From HGM11416 sp964532155 (GTDB lineage Bacteria; Bacillota; Clostridia; Christensenellales; Borkfalkiaceae): a stretch of DNA of 30,935 nucleotides. The stretch is from the NCBI GenBank assembly GCA_964532155.1, contig CAZHGN010000016.1, positions 1 to 30,935 of the forward strand. Direction: 5' to 3'. Both the position numbers and the translations under genes were made by a program. Positions 1 to 6,723 of the stretch are shown in pieces. The notes beneath the pieces were generated by a model. It had not been told where the DNA came from, did no database searches, and worked only from the letters and a program-made list of their open reading frames with translations. How positions within the stretch are numbered: position 1 is the stretch's first letter; the number at the start of each line of letters is the position of its first letter.

Positions 1-35
1 AACGCTTGCAACGTTTTAATGCCATTAACGCCCGA

Positions 36-143
36 TTCGCTCGGCGTTTTATATTCGCTCGGCGTTTTATATTCGCTTGGCGTTTTATATTCGCTCGGCG
101 TTTTATATTTGCTTGGCGTTTTATATTTACTCGGCGTTTTAAA
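36..143. repeat. 18-bp tandem repeat array, about six copies
   Basis: Six head-to-tail copies of an 18-bp unit, TTCGCTCGGCGTTTTATA, start at 36, 54, 72, 90, 108 and 126. The first two copies are identical. The last two drift (TTTGCTTGG, TTTACTCGG) and the array fades into TTTAAACTCACTC. A second, weaker duplication of about 22 bp (179-200 and 201-222, core GTTTATAnCTCGTTT) follows. The array ends about 100 bp upstream of the promoter of the HAD gene at 282. The 18-bp unit is a multiple of three, so it makes spurious open frames with repetitive translations; these do not look like a real protein. Confidence 0.9.
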
Positions 144-246
144 CTCACTCTTTTACGTATACACGCCGCCTTCAGCTTCGTTTATAACTCGTTTGCGCTT
201 TGTTTATACCTCGTTTACGATAGTTTAAAAAGAGCGGCGCAAATAT

Positions 247-275
247 TTGCGCAAAACGGCAAAACATGATATAAT
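247..275 (+). promoter_or_regulatory. extended -10 promoter of the HAD gene
   Basis: TGATATAAT (extended -10, hexamer TATAAT at 270-275) lies 17 bp after a weak -35 TTGCGC (247-252). Only six bases separate the -10 from the ATG at 282, so the expected transcription start falls on or next to the start codon. There is no Shine-Dalgarno sequence. This suggests a leaderless message. Confidence 0.7.
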
Positions 276-281
276 CGGCGC

Positions 282-974
282 ATGAGTTACGATATTTTAC
301 TATTCGATGCAGACAACACGCTATTCGACTTCGACTGCTCGGAGCGGCTGACTTTTTTCGAGTTCGCCCCCCTTTTCCGCATTCCCGCCACCGAAGAATG
401 CTATTTGCTATATAAAAAATTCAACCTCGAAAGCTGGGCGGAAATAGAAAAAAATACCGCGCCAAAGGAACAACTCCTCGTTCTGCGGTATGAAAAACTG
501 TTTAACGCGTTAGGCGTTTGCGGGAACGCGCAAGCCGCAAACGAAGCGTTTTTGCATATACTCTCGCACAAAGGCGTGCTTTATCCGCAAACGCTCGATC
601 TTTTGCAATCGCTTAAAGGCGCGGGCAAGCGCGTTTATCTAATAACCAACGGCGTAGCGTCCGTTCAGCACGGCAGAATTGCCGCCACCGATACGGCAAA
701 ATATTTCGACGGCGTTTTCATATCCGAAGTAGTGGGCGCAAGCAAGCCGAGCAAAGACTTTTTTAACGCCGTTATAAACGCCATTCCCGATTTCGACCGC
801 GAAAAAACGCTGGTAATAGGCGATTCTCTTTCGAGCGATATTAAGGGCGCAAACGACAGCGATCTTCCTTGCGCCTGGTTCAATCCGCACGGCAAAACGC
901 TGCCCGACGGCTTTAAGGTCGATTATGACGTGCGTTCGCTAAGCGAGATAAAAACAATCCTTTTACAGCGCTAA
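282..974 (+). CDS. yjjG: HAD-family nucleotidase, YjjG/YfnB-like
   Basis: A 230-residue haloacid dehalogenase-type phosphatase. All four HAD motifs are visible: motif I DADNTLFDFD with nucleophile D9 and general acid/base D11; motif II LITNG (T122); motif III lysine K155 in GASKPSKDFF; motif IV VIGDSLSSDI (D181, D186). An alpha-helical C1-type cap occupies about residues 16-95. The DADNTLFDFD signature and the length fit the YjjG/YfnB group, cytoplasmic pyrimidine nucleotidases that remove phosphate from dUMP, dTMP and damaged pyrimidine nucleotides as housecleaning enzymes. The family is clear; the exact substrate is inferred. The gene is monocistronic, converging on the HMA gene at 1056. 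The ATG at 282 is chosen because motif I begins at residue 9 and because the promoter sits directly against it with no ribosome binding site. Confidence 0.85.
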   Translation: MSYDILLFDADNTLFDFDCSERLTFFEFAPLFRIPATEECYLLYKKFNLESWAEIEKNTAPKEQLLVLRYEKLFNALGVCGNAQAANEAFLHILSHKGVLYPQTLDLLQSLKGAGKRVYLITNGVASVQHGRIAATDTAKYFDGVFISEVVGASKPSKDFFNAVINAIPDFDREKTLVIGDSLSSDIKGANDSDLPCAWFNPHGKTLPDGFKVDYDVRSLSEIKTILLQR

Positions 975-1006
975 ACCGCCGAAAGTCCTAAAAAACAAAC
1001 AACGGT

Positions 1007-1023
1007 CGGCATTTTTTGTGCCG
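1007..1023. terminator. short hairpin between convergent genes
   Basis: CGGCA (1007-1011) and TGCCG (1019-1023) form a 5-bp stem over a T-rich loop in the gap between the convergent genes ending at 974 and 1056. On the minus strand a T-rich stretch follows. It may end either transcript, but the stem is short and the U-run is displaced, so confidence is low. Confidence 0.35.
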
Positions 1024-1055
1024 CAAACGGTTTTTAGCTAAATTTAAAAGGCGCT

Positions 1056-1322
1056 TTATTCCCCTTTCTTTTTAAAAAGTCCGATTAATCCGCGCCTTTC
1101 GTACGGCTTAACCGAAACGCATTCCGCGCCGTAACCGAGCGCCTTGACGGCGTTCACGATCGAATCTTGAAAAGAAGCGTCTTCTAAAATAATCGTCGTT
1201 TGATTTTTTACATGCGACGATTTTACTTTTTTTACGGGACAAGCGTTCCGTATAGCGTCGTTCACATGACTTTCGCACATGCCGCACCTCATCCCCTCGA
1301 CCTTTAAAATCATTTCTACCAT
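1056..1322 (-). CDS. small heavy-metal-associated (HMA) domain protein, copper-chaperone-like
   Basis: An 88-residue protein made almost entirely of one HMA fold (residues about 4-70). The metal-binding signature GMRCGMC is present (C13 and C16). Such small cytoplasmic proteins bind Cu(I) or related soft metals through the CxxC pair and hand them to a P-type ATPase or repressor; CopZ is the best-known example. No copper ATPase or CsoR-type regulator lies nearby, so the metal is unproven. The tail (about 71-88) is basic, ending in a lysine-rich stretch. The ATG at 1322 is preferred over an upstream extension because TTCCTT on the plus strand (1329-1334) gives AAGGAA on the message, six bases before the ATG, and because the HMA fold starts immediately. 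The extension would run through the terminator hairpin at 1393-1421. Confidence 0.85.
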   Translation of the reverse strand: MVEMILKVEGMRCGMCESHVNDAIRNACPVKKVKSSHVKNQTTIILEDASFQDSIVNAVKALGYGAECVSVKPYERRGLIGLFKKKGE

Positions 1323-1392
1323 AAAAAGTTCCTTGCGCAAAACGCGTTTTTTATTTTTATGCAAGTTAGCGACCGCTAACCGCAAGGCTTTT

Positions 1393-1421
1393 AAAAAGAG
1401 ACTATAGGTCTCCTTTTTTTT
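1393..1421 (-). terminator. terminator after the GH94 gene, loop CTATA
   Basis: GAGAC (1398-1402) pairs with GTCTC (1408-1412) around a five-base loop TATAG, flanked by an A-tract (1393-1397) and a T-tract (1414-1421), so it could act in both directions. On the minus strand it reads GAGACCTATAGTCTC followed by Ts, about 80 bp past the stop of the GH94 gene. The loop carries the GACCTATA element found in other terminators of this window. Confidence 0.75.
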
Positions 1422-1490
1422 GCCTAACGGGCAAGGACGTTCGCGCCCGACCGCCAAACGCTTTCGGGCGCACAAACGCCAATACTTAGT

Positions 1491-3896
1491 TTATTTTACC
1501 GAAGCGACGACCTTACCGTCGGCGTTTTTCTCGTAAACGATATGTTTAAGTTCACCTCTGAGTTTAATAGTAAGCTCGGCTTTATCGAAGGGCATATATT
1601 CGGGGGGCGTAATGCGAACGCCGTCGAGATCGGCGTGAATACCGAACACTTCCCAGAGCAATACTTTCAGAAGAACGCAACCGCTCCCGGTAAACCAATC
1701 GCTCATTGACTCGCCGTCAAATCCCTTTTCCTCGTTGGCAACGTACGAGTTAGGCATTACGAACGGCGTTGTTGAAATAAACTTGTGCGTTACCGGCAAG
1801 ATTTTATAGAGTTGTTGCCAAGCAAGTTCGGCTTCGCCCATTTCAAACAGCGACCAAATTCCGAAAAGCGTTGCGTGGATGTACGTCGCGCCGTTTTCGG
1901 CAGTGCCCTTAGGTAAGCGGTTAATACGCCCGACCTTGGTGTTTTCCTTAGAGAAATAAGGCTCGAAAGTCTTTAAGCCGTATTTAGAATCCAAGCGCGC
2001 ATAGGCGGCGAGAATGTCTTTTTTAAGAGATTCGTCGCAGTCGAGCATGCCCGAAAGAACCCAGTATGCGTTTGAAGTGAGTCCGTCGCGGCTCAAGCCG
2101 TCGTTGTCGCAAAAACTACCGACGAACGCCTCGCGCTTGTCAAACCAGCCATGCAAAATCTTGCGTTCGCCCTTGTCGTTTTGAACGACCGCGTATTTAA
2201 GCAAGCCGTTTTTAACACGCTCGCGCACGGCGAGATACTTATTCGCCGTTTCGGTTTTTCCGAGCTTATTCAGTATTTCCGCAAGTTCGTTGAGATTGGC
2301 GTAAAGCTGCAACGTTGCCATCACCGAAACGCCGCTACCGTAAGCCTTGCCGGGATCTTCGGTCTTGCCGAGTCCGTCAAGCGCGTCGTTCCAATCGCCG
2401 TAAAGCGCGTGCAAACAGTCGGTCTTGTCGTCGAGATTGGAAACGAGGTAATCGACAATGCGAATAAGATGCGAAAGAACGTCGTCGCGATCGTCGCAAA
2501 GTTCAACGACGTCGCCGTTAAATCTGTAGTAACCGCACTCTTCGTTCAAAATCGAAAAATCGCCCGTGTAACAGAGATATTTATAAACGGTGGATATAAT
2601 CCAAACGCCCTGATCGATAAACGGACGAAGATCCATTGGCGGCGCGACGTTTTTGCCGCCGGGATAAGAATACTGTCTGGGCGCTCTGCCGTTATCGCCG
2701 ATAAAATTGAGCGCCTCCACGATTTTTCCGCGGCAGTATTCGGGTATCCAAGTAAGCGCCGCCTCGAGCTGCTGGAATATATCGCGAATACCGATGAACG
2801 GACCGGCGTAATTCTTGGCGCGCGCGCAAAATTCCGTTTGACGGAATACGTTTTTGATGAACGAATTTAAAAGCGAACCGCCGAGGCCGTTCCATTCGCC
2901 TTCGAATTTAAGTTCGGGAATAGCCTGACCGACGGCGTCCGCCGCCTTAGGCGCGTAAAGCCGCGCGTCTATATCGGCAGTAGTCGGTTTTTCGGCTCCG
3001 CTTTCGGTAAGCGTAAACGAATAGCTTGCCGCAAAACTTTCGCCCTTTTTGAGGGTAAAAGGAATAATGTCTCCTGCAATCGCGGTGTCGGTAAACTCAG
3101 TATAACGAGCGTTTTGCTCGAACCGACCGTTTTGAAGTGCAGTCGAACAGCAAAGCTGGTTGTGCATGCCGCCGCAAAAATCGGTGTGCGAAGTGGTCGT
3201 GTGCGGCTTAATCGCGCTGTCGCGAACGATAGTCGCCTTATGTACAAAGCAGGTCGTTCTGTTGACGTACTCGGTAACCGAAAAAGCAAATCCGTCGTCC
3301 GTCGCCTTGACCGTTCTGTACCACTTGGTCTCTATATTTTCACAGCTTGCGTGTGACAGCAAACAGTTAAAATACGCCGAAAGATAAGTTTCGATATCGC
3401 AATCGCCCTCGTTCTCGGCATATAAAGTAAAGCGAACGGCTTTGGTGGAATCAACGAGCATGCGAACGCACGCCAAAAGCCCTTCCGCCTCGACGAAATA
3501 ATACGCCGCGTCGGGTGTGAAAACGGTGTATCTTTCGACGTTCTTTTCAAACGGAAGCTTACCTACCCCCGTTATCGACAATGGAAAATATCCGCCGTCC
3601 GTCTTTAACGCAGTGTAAAAAGCCAAGTTCGGCTCCTTGCCCTCGGTAAAAGTAAGTATCGCGTTGAACGTGCTCTCCTCGAGTTTGACGTTACCCGACG
3701 AATACGCCCACAACGTCATTCCGTCGTTAGAATAAGGGTAACGCGCGTCGCCAAAACGGCGCTTTTCGCATAACAGCTCGTCGTCGTTTATAAAATAGCA
3801 ACCGCTCGGAAGCGACCTCTCGGCAGCCGCCTCTTTATCGTTTTTAAGTTCGTGCGCCTTTGCGCGCAAGAGCTTAATCTTCTCGCTAATGTTCAT
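1491..3896 (-). CDS. GH94-type glycoside phosphorylase (cellobiose/chitobiose phosphorylase-like)
   Basis: An 801-residue cytoplasmic carbohydrate enzyme (no signal peptide). The order matches GH94: an N-terminal beta-sandwich (about 30-300), a linker helix region (about 335-365), an (alpha/alpha)6 barrel (about 365-725) and a small C-terminal beta region. Barrel landmarks include FIGIRDIFQQLEA (368-380), the catalytic-Asp region GDWNDALDGLG (500-510), GTAENGATYIHA, and SDWFTGSG near the end. Known GH94 enzymes use inorganic phosphate to split beta-glucosides or chitobiose, giving a sugar 1-phosphate; which disaccharide is used here cannot be told. The length is normal for the family. There is no transporter or other sugar gene next to it. 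It is transcribed alone, from a near-perfect promoter at 3937-3965, with AGGGAGA (plus 3901-3907) as ribosome binding site, and ends at the hairpin 1393-1421. Confidence 0.85.
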   Translation of the reverse strand: MNISEKIKLLRAKAHELKNDKEAAAERSLPSGCYFINDDELLCEKRRFGDARYPYSNDGMTLWAYSSGNVKLEESTFNAILTFTEGKEPNLAFYTALKTDGGYFPLSITGVGKLPFEKNVERYTVFTPDAAYYFVEAEGLLACVRMLVDSTKAVRFTLYAENEGDCDIETYLSAYFNCLLSHASCENIETKWYRTVKATDDGFAFSVTEYVNRTTCFVHKATIVRDSAIKPHTTTSHTDFCGGMHNQLCCSTALQNGRFEQNARYTEFTDTAIAGDIIPFTLKKGESFAASYSFTLTESGAEKPTTADIDARLYAPKAADAVGQAIPELKFEGEWNGLGGSLLNSFIKNVFRQTEFCARAKNYAGPFIGIRDIFQQLEAALTWIPEYCRGKIVEALNFIGDNGRAPRQYSYPGGKNVAPPMDLRPFIDQGVWIISTVYKYLCYTGDFSILNEECGYYRFNGDVVELCDDRDDVLSHLIRIVDYLVSNLDDKTDCLHALYGDWNDALDGLGKTEDPGKAYGSGVSVMATLQLYANLNELAEILNKLGKTETANKYLAVRERVKNGLLKYAVVQNDKGERKILHGWFDKREAFVGSFCDNDGLSRDGLTSNAYWVLSGMLDCDESLKKDILAAYARLDSKYGLKTFEPYFSKENTKVGRINRLPKGTAENGATYIHATLFGIWSLFEMGEAELAWQQLYKILPVTHKFISTTPFVMPNSYVANEEKGFDGESMSDWFTGSGCVLLKVLLWEVFGIHADLDGVRITPPEYMPFDKAELTIKLRGELKHIVYEKNADGKVVASVK

Positions 3897-3936
3897 ACTA
3901 TCTCCCTTTGCCGCTCGCGGCGGCTTGTTTGAATTG

Positions 3937-3965
3937 ATTATATCATTTACCTAAACCCTTGTCAA
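3937..3965 (-). promoter_or_regulatory. consensus SigA promoter of the GH94 gene
   Basis: On the minus strand TTGACA (plus 3960-3965), exactly 17 bp, then TATAAT (plus 3937-3942) preceded by TGA, an extended -10. Both hexamers match consensus perfectly. No operator-like palindrome is evident next to it, though the region between the -10 and the ATG contains GC-rich CCGC/GCGG. Confidence 0.85.
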
Positions 3966-4025
3966 TTAAAAAAGCTCGAACACCAACGTCGAATCTTTTT
4001 TATCATGCTTTTTTTAAAAACTTTT

Positions 4026-4055
4026 TTGCTTGAGTTTTATTTGCTTGAGTTTTAT
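4026..4055. repeat. 15-bp tandem duplication
   Basis: TTGCTTGAGTTTTAT occurs twice head to tail (4026-4040, 4041-4055) in the gap between the promoter of the GH94 gene and the terminator at 4088. It resembles the later copies of the 18-bp array at 36-143 (TTGCTTGGCGTTTTATA). Confidence 0.8.
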
Positions 4056-4087
4056 ATTAATCATGCGCGTTGGATAATGCAAACAAA

Positions 4088-4130
4088 AAAACCGCGCTAT
4101 AGGTCGATTAACGACATATATCGCGGTTTT
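4088..4130 (-). terminator. terminator of the two-component operon, with GACCTATA element
   Basis: AAAACCGCG (4088-4096) and CGCGGTTTT (4122-4130) form a perfect 9-bp stem with As and Ts on the outside, 57 bp past the stop of the small membrane protein gene. The loop is unusually long (25 bases) and contains CTATAGGTCGATTAACG (4097-4113), the element repeated elsewhere in this window. Confidence 0.85.
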
Positions 4131-4186
4131 AATAATTAGCAAAAGCAAACGAGGATAAGCCCCGAAAAACACAAATTAATTTAAGA

Positions 4187-4582
4187 TTAGTCTTCGTTTT
4201 CGGAGCCGCTACCTAAAAGCTCGTCGGTAAGATTAAGTATTTCTTCGGCGTGTTTTTTCTTATTAAACGCATATAAAACGTTATACGCAGGGTAAGCCGC
4301 CGCCATCATCGCACAGCCGACGAGCATTACGACGACGCCCCACGCGAGCAAGCTCCATTCGAGAACCATCGTAAGCCCGGTGCCGAAAACCAGCACCCCG
4401 ACGATGCCGAGCGTGAGCCCCAAAATCATCGGCGGATTTTTTACCGCGGAGTCCAGTTTTCTAAGTCTTTCGATAGAACCTTGTTCTTTATTGCCGCCGT
4501 ACCTGCGCCTTATGTCCTCTATTTCGCGCCGTTCTTCTTTGGTAGGCGCGCTATAACTGTATTTGAATTTTCCGTCACTCAT
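4187..4582 (-). CDS. small two-helix membrane protein of unknown function
   Basis: 131 residues. The N-terminal third (1-50) is charged and soluble, with a heptad-like EERREIEDIRRRYG stretch; two hydrophobic segments follow (about 52-72 and 76-98), then a charged tail that may be helical (about 107-131). Both ends are therefore likely on the same, probably cytoplasmic, side. I do not recognise a named family, although small proteins of this shape beginning with a SAPTKEERREIE-type segment seem conserved in Clostridia. It is the last gene of an operon with the response regulator and kinase, starting four bases after the kinase stop. It could assist the sensor, be a target, or simply be co-expressed; that is inference. 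Confidence 0.75.
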   Translation of the reverse strand: MSDGKFKYSYSAPTKEERREIEDIRRRYGGNKEQGSIERLRKLDSAVKNPPMILGLTLGIVGVLVFGTGLTMVLEWSLLAWGVVVMLVGCAMMAAAYPAYNVLYAFNKKKHAEEILNLTDELLGSGSENED

Positions 4583-4586
4583 AAAT

Positions 4587-5660
4587 TTAATCTTCCTTCG
4601 TTTCGTTTTTTATCAATTCAGCGCCGCCGAGCGTTACGGTAAACGCCGTACCCTTGCCGAGTTCGCTTTCGACGGCAATGCTGCCGCCCAAAAGATCGAT
4701 AACGCGTTTGACGAGCGCAAGCCCCAAGCCGTTGCCCTCTTTGGCGTGCGACGTGTCGCCTTGATAGAATTTATCAAAAATGCGTCTGCCCGTTTCTTCG
4801 CTCATTCCAATGCCGGTATCTGCAACCCGCACGACTGCGTTTTTGCCGTCGACCTTAAGCGAAACTTCGATTTTTCCGCCGTTCGGCGTGAACTTGATCG
4901 CATTCGAGAGCAAGTTGTTCCACACGATCTCGAGGTAAGCCGCCGACGACTTTATAATCACCTCGTCCACGTCGCATTCGAGCTCGATTGACTTTTTTTC
5001 GATTAAATCCTCGAACCCGAAAACCGTTTGAGCGAGCACCTCGTCCAGCCTAACCGGCGCGAAATCGGGTAAAATCTTTTGATTTTCGAGCTTGTTGAGC
5101 CGCAATACGTTCATAACCAAACCCGAAAGCCTGTTAGACGCCTGAACGAGAATATTCAAATAATTCTTGCGTTGCTCTTCCGAAAGCTTATCGCTAAGCA
5201 ATAACGTCGCATAGTTTTGTATTATGGCGAGCGGCGTTTTTATCTCGTGCGAGACGTTGGATATGAAATCCGAACCGAGCACCTCGTTTTTAGAAAGCTC
5301 CTCCGCCATCTGATTTAGGTTTTCTATAATCAAATCGAAGTCGTCGTACTTGTTATAAACATGGCGAGGCACAAGCCGCACCTTAAAATCGCCCGACGTT
5401 ATTCGCTCGGTCGCGTTCAATATATCCTCTACCGTTTTATCCACCGTGAACCGCCGCCTTAAAGCGTCGATAGTCGTGCACAGCAAAGATACGCCGAGAC
5501 AAACCGCGAGCATTATAAGAGAGATTGCGCGCTTATCGTCGCCGTAAGAATCGCGCACGCGGTCGTAGATGAGCACGACCACCGTTTCGGTAATGGCTAT
5601 AACCGAAAAGAACGCAAAATACCCCGAAAAAGCCCTTTTAAATCCGCTTTTCTTTTTCAT
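4587..5660 (-). CDS. sensor histidine kinase with a very short external loop
   Basis: 357 residues. Two membrane helices (about 14-32 and 46-64) enclose only some 13 residues, so there is no real extracellular sensor domain. A HAMP-like linker (about 66-125) follows, then HisKA with phospho-acceptor H138 in SNVSHEIKTPLA, and an HATPase_c domain with N box (NNLLSNAIKFT), G1 (DTGIGM), F box (FYQGD) and G2 (GNGLGLAL). All catalytic motifs are intact. This is the layout of intramembrane-sensing kinases in Bacillota, which respond to envelope stress through a partner membrane protein. The gene follows the regulator by nine bases, and a small membrane protein starts four bases after its stop, so that protein is a candidate partner. 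The signal is unknown. Confidence 0.92.
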   Translation of the reverse strand: MKKKSGFKRAFSGYFAFFSVIAITETVVVLIYDRVRDSYGDDKRAISLIMLAVCLGVSLLCTTIDALRRRFTVDKTVEDILNATERITSGDFKVRLVPRHVYNKYDDFDLIIENLNQMAEELSKNEVLGSDFISNVSHEIKTPLAIIQNYATLLLSDKLSEEQRKNYLNILVQASNRLSGLVMNVLRLNKLENQKILPDFAPVRLDEVLAQTVFGFEDLIEKKSIELECDVDEVIIKSSAAYLEIVWNNLLSNAIKFTPNGGKIEVSLKVDGKNAVVRVADTGIGMSEETGRRIFDKFYQGDTSHAKEGNGLGLALVKRVIDLLGGSIAVESELGKGTAFTVTLGGAELIKNETKED

Positions 5661-5669
5661 CGTGCGCTC

Positions 5670-6341
5670 CTATTTTAAAATAACCTTGTATCCGAGCCCA
5701 TGCACGGTCACTATTTCAAAGCCGTCGCACCGCGCGGTTTTATCCCTAAGCTTTGCCATATACACGTCCACCGTGCGGGAAGTTGCCGAACTGTTATAAT
5801 CCCAAAACTCTTCCATAAGCCGCGAACGCGAAAAAGCACGCTTGGGAAAAGACAACATTTTAAACAATAAATCGAATTCGCGCACGGTAAGCGGCAGTTC
5901 CTCGTCGTCTATATACGCCGTGTGTTCGTCGGCGTTCATTCTGAAATTACCCACGACGAGCTCGCGGTTTTTTTCTATTCCGACTCTGCGCAAAATCGCC
6001 CCGATCTTAAGCATTAATATATCCGCGTCGAAAGGCTTTACGACGTAATCGTCCACGCCGAGCTTGTAACCGTATTGCTTAGACGGCTTGTCGTCGAGCG
6101 CCGTCATAAAAAGTACGGGGATTTTTTCGTCAATTTCGCGCACCGCTTTGGTCAGCTCGTAGCCGTCAAGCCCCGGCATCATAATATCGGTAACCACCAT
6201 ATCGAAACGTTCTTCGGCAAACTTATCGAGGGCACTGCGCCCGTCGTAAGCGGCAACCGCTTCGTAGCCGTTGTCGGCAAGATAGGTGCAAACAAGCCCG
6301 GCTAAAGCGCGATCGTCTTCAGCCACGAGTATTTTTATCAT
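5670..6341 (-). CDS. OmpR/PhoB-family response regulator
   Basis: 223 residues. The receiver domain (1-118) has the acidic pair D9/D10, phospho-acceptor D52 (VTDIMMPG), T80 and K102 (VVKPF). The C-terminal winged helix (about 125-223) has the typical RTVDVYMAKLRDK recognition-helix region and ends GYKVILK. It is the first gene of the operon with the kinase at 4587-5660 and almost certainly takes phosphate from it. GGAGG (plus 6350-6354) stands eight bases before the ATG. Target genes cannot be known; autoregulation is plausible because AAG-type direct repeats spaced 10-12 bp lie in the promoter region. Confidence 0.92.
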   Translation of the reverse strand: MIKILVAEDDRALAGLVCTYLADNGYEAVAAYDGRSALDKFAEERFDMVVTDIMMPGLDGYELTKAVREIDEKIPVLFMTALDDKPSKQYGYKLGVDDYVVKPFDADILMLKIGAILRRVGIEKNRELVVGNFRMNADEHTAYIDDEELPLTVREFDLLFKMLSFPKRAFSRSRLMEEFWDYNSSATSRTVDVYMAKLRDKTARCDGFEIVTVHGLGYKVILK

Positions 6342-6723
6342 ATTCCTTTCCTCCGTTTACGCCGATTATTATACACGAGCGAAGTTTTTAAAAGTTTAAA
6401 AAAAAGTTAAAATATTGTAAATTCGTCGATTCTTTACGTTTATTTGCGATAAGCAATTACGAGAGCGCGTTTTTGCCAAAGCGAAAACAATAAACGGCAA
6501 GCAAAAAACCAACTACGTATGCCGAAAATCGTTACGACAACAACGCCGCACTCTAAATAATCAAACCTTAAAGGCGAAGCAAAAAATCTTCAATTTGTTT
6601 GCCGCATATTTTAAGTAAAAGGCTCGCGTTAAAACCAAAAACCACGCTATAGGTCGATTATCGCGCTTTTCATGTGCCGATAAGCGCTTCGCCGTATCGT
6701 TTTTAAGCGTGCTTGCCACCGAC
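6342..6723 (-). promoter_or_regulatory. promoter region of the two-component operon and downstream gap
   Basis: On the minus strand a TATAAT (plus 6368-6373) stands about 26 bp before the start of the regulator gene. Its -35 is poor (AACTTT); instead the region holds AAG(T) direct repeats at 6382, 6392 and 6404, spaced 10 and 12 bp, a pattern typical of OmpR-family binding sites and consistent with autoregulation. From 6425 to 6632 I see no gene, RNA or clear repeat. At 6640-6670 lies the terminator of the next gene. Confidence 0.45.
6633..6670 (-). terminator. terminator of the DUF4143 ATPase gene, with GACCTATA element
   Basis: On the minus strand AAAAGCGCGATA, loop ATCGACC, then TATAGCGTGGTTTTT. 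The stem has an internal mismatch but ends in a T-tract, about 55 bp past the ATPase stop. The element CTATAGGTCGATTATCG (plus 6647-6663) contributes both the loop and the inner stem. Confidence 0.6.

Noticed and set aside
6..269. Repetitive open frames across the 18-bp array
   Set aside because: The unit length is a multiple of three, so any frame without a stop stays open. The translations are monotonous, have no ribosome binding site and cross the promoter of the next gene.
1323..1475. N-terminal extension of the HMA protein
   Set aside because: It would be translated through a terminator hairpin, has no family similarity, and a good AAGGAA site sits in front of the internal ATG.
2151..2870. 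239-codon open frame opposite the GH94 gene
   Set aside because: It is antisense to the conserved barrel of the phosphorylase, its translation matches no family I know, and it has no promoter or ribosome binding site.
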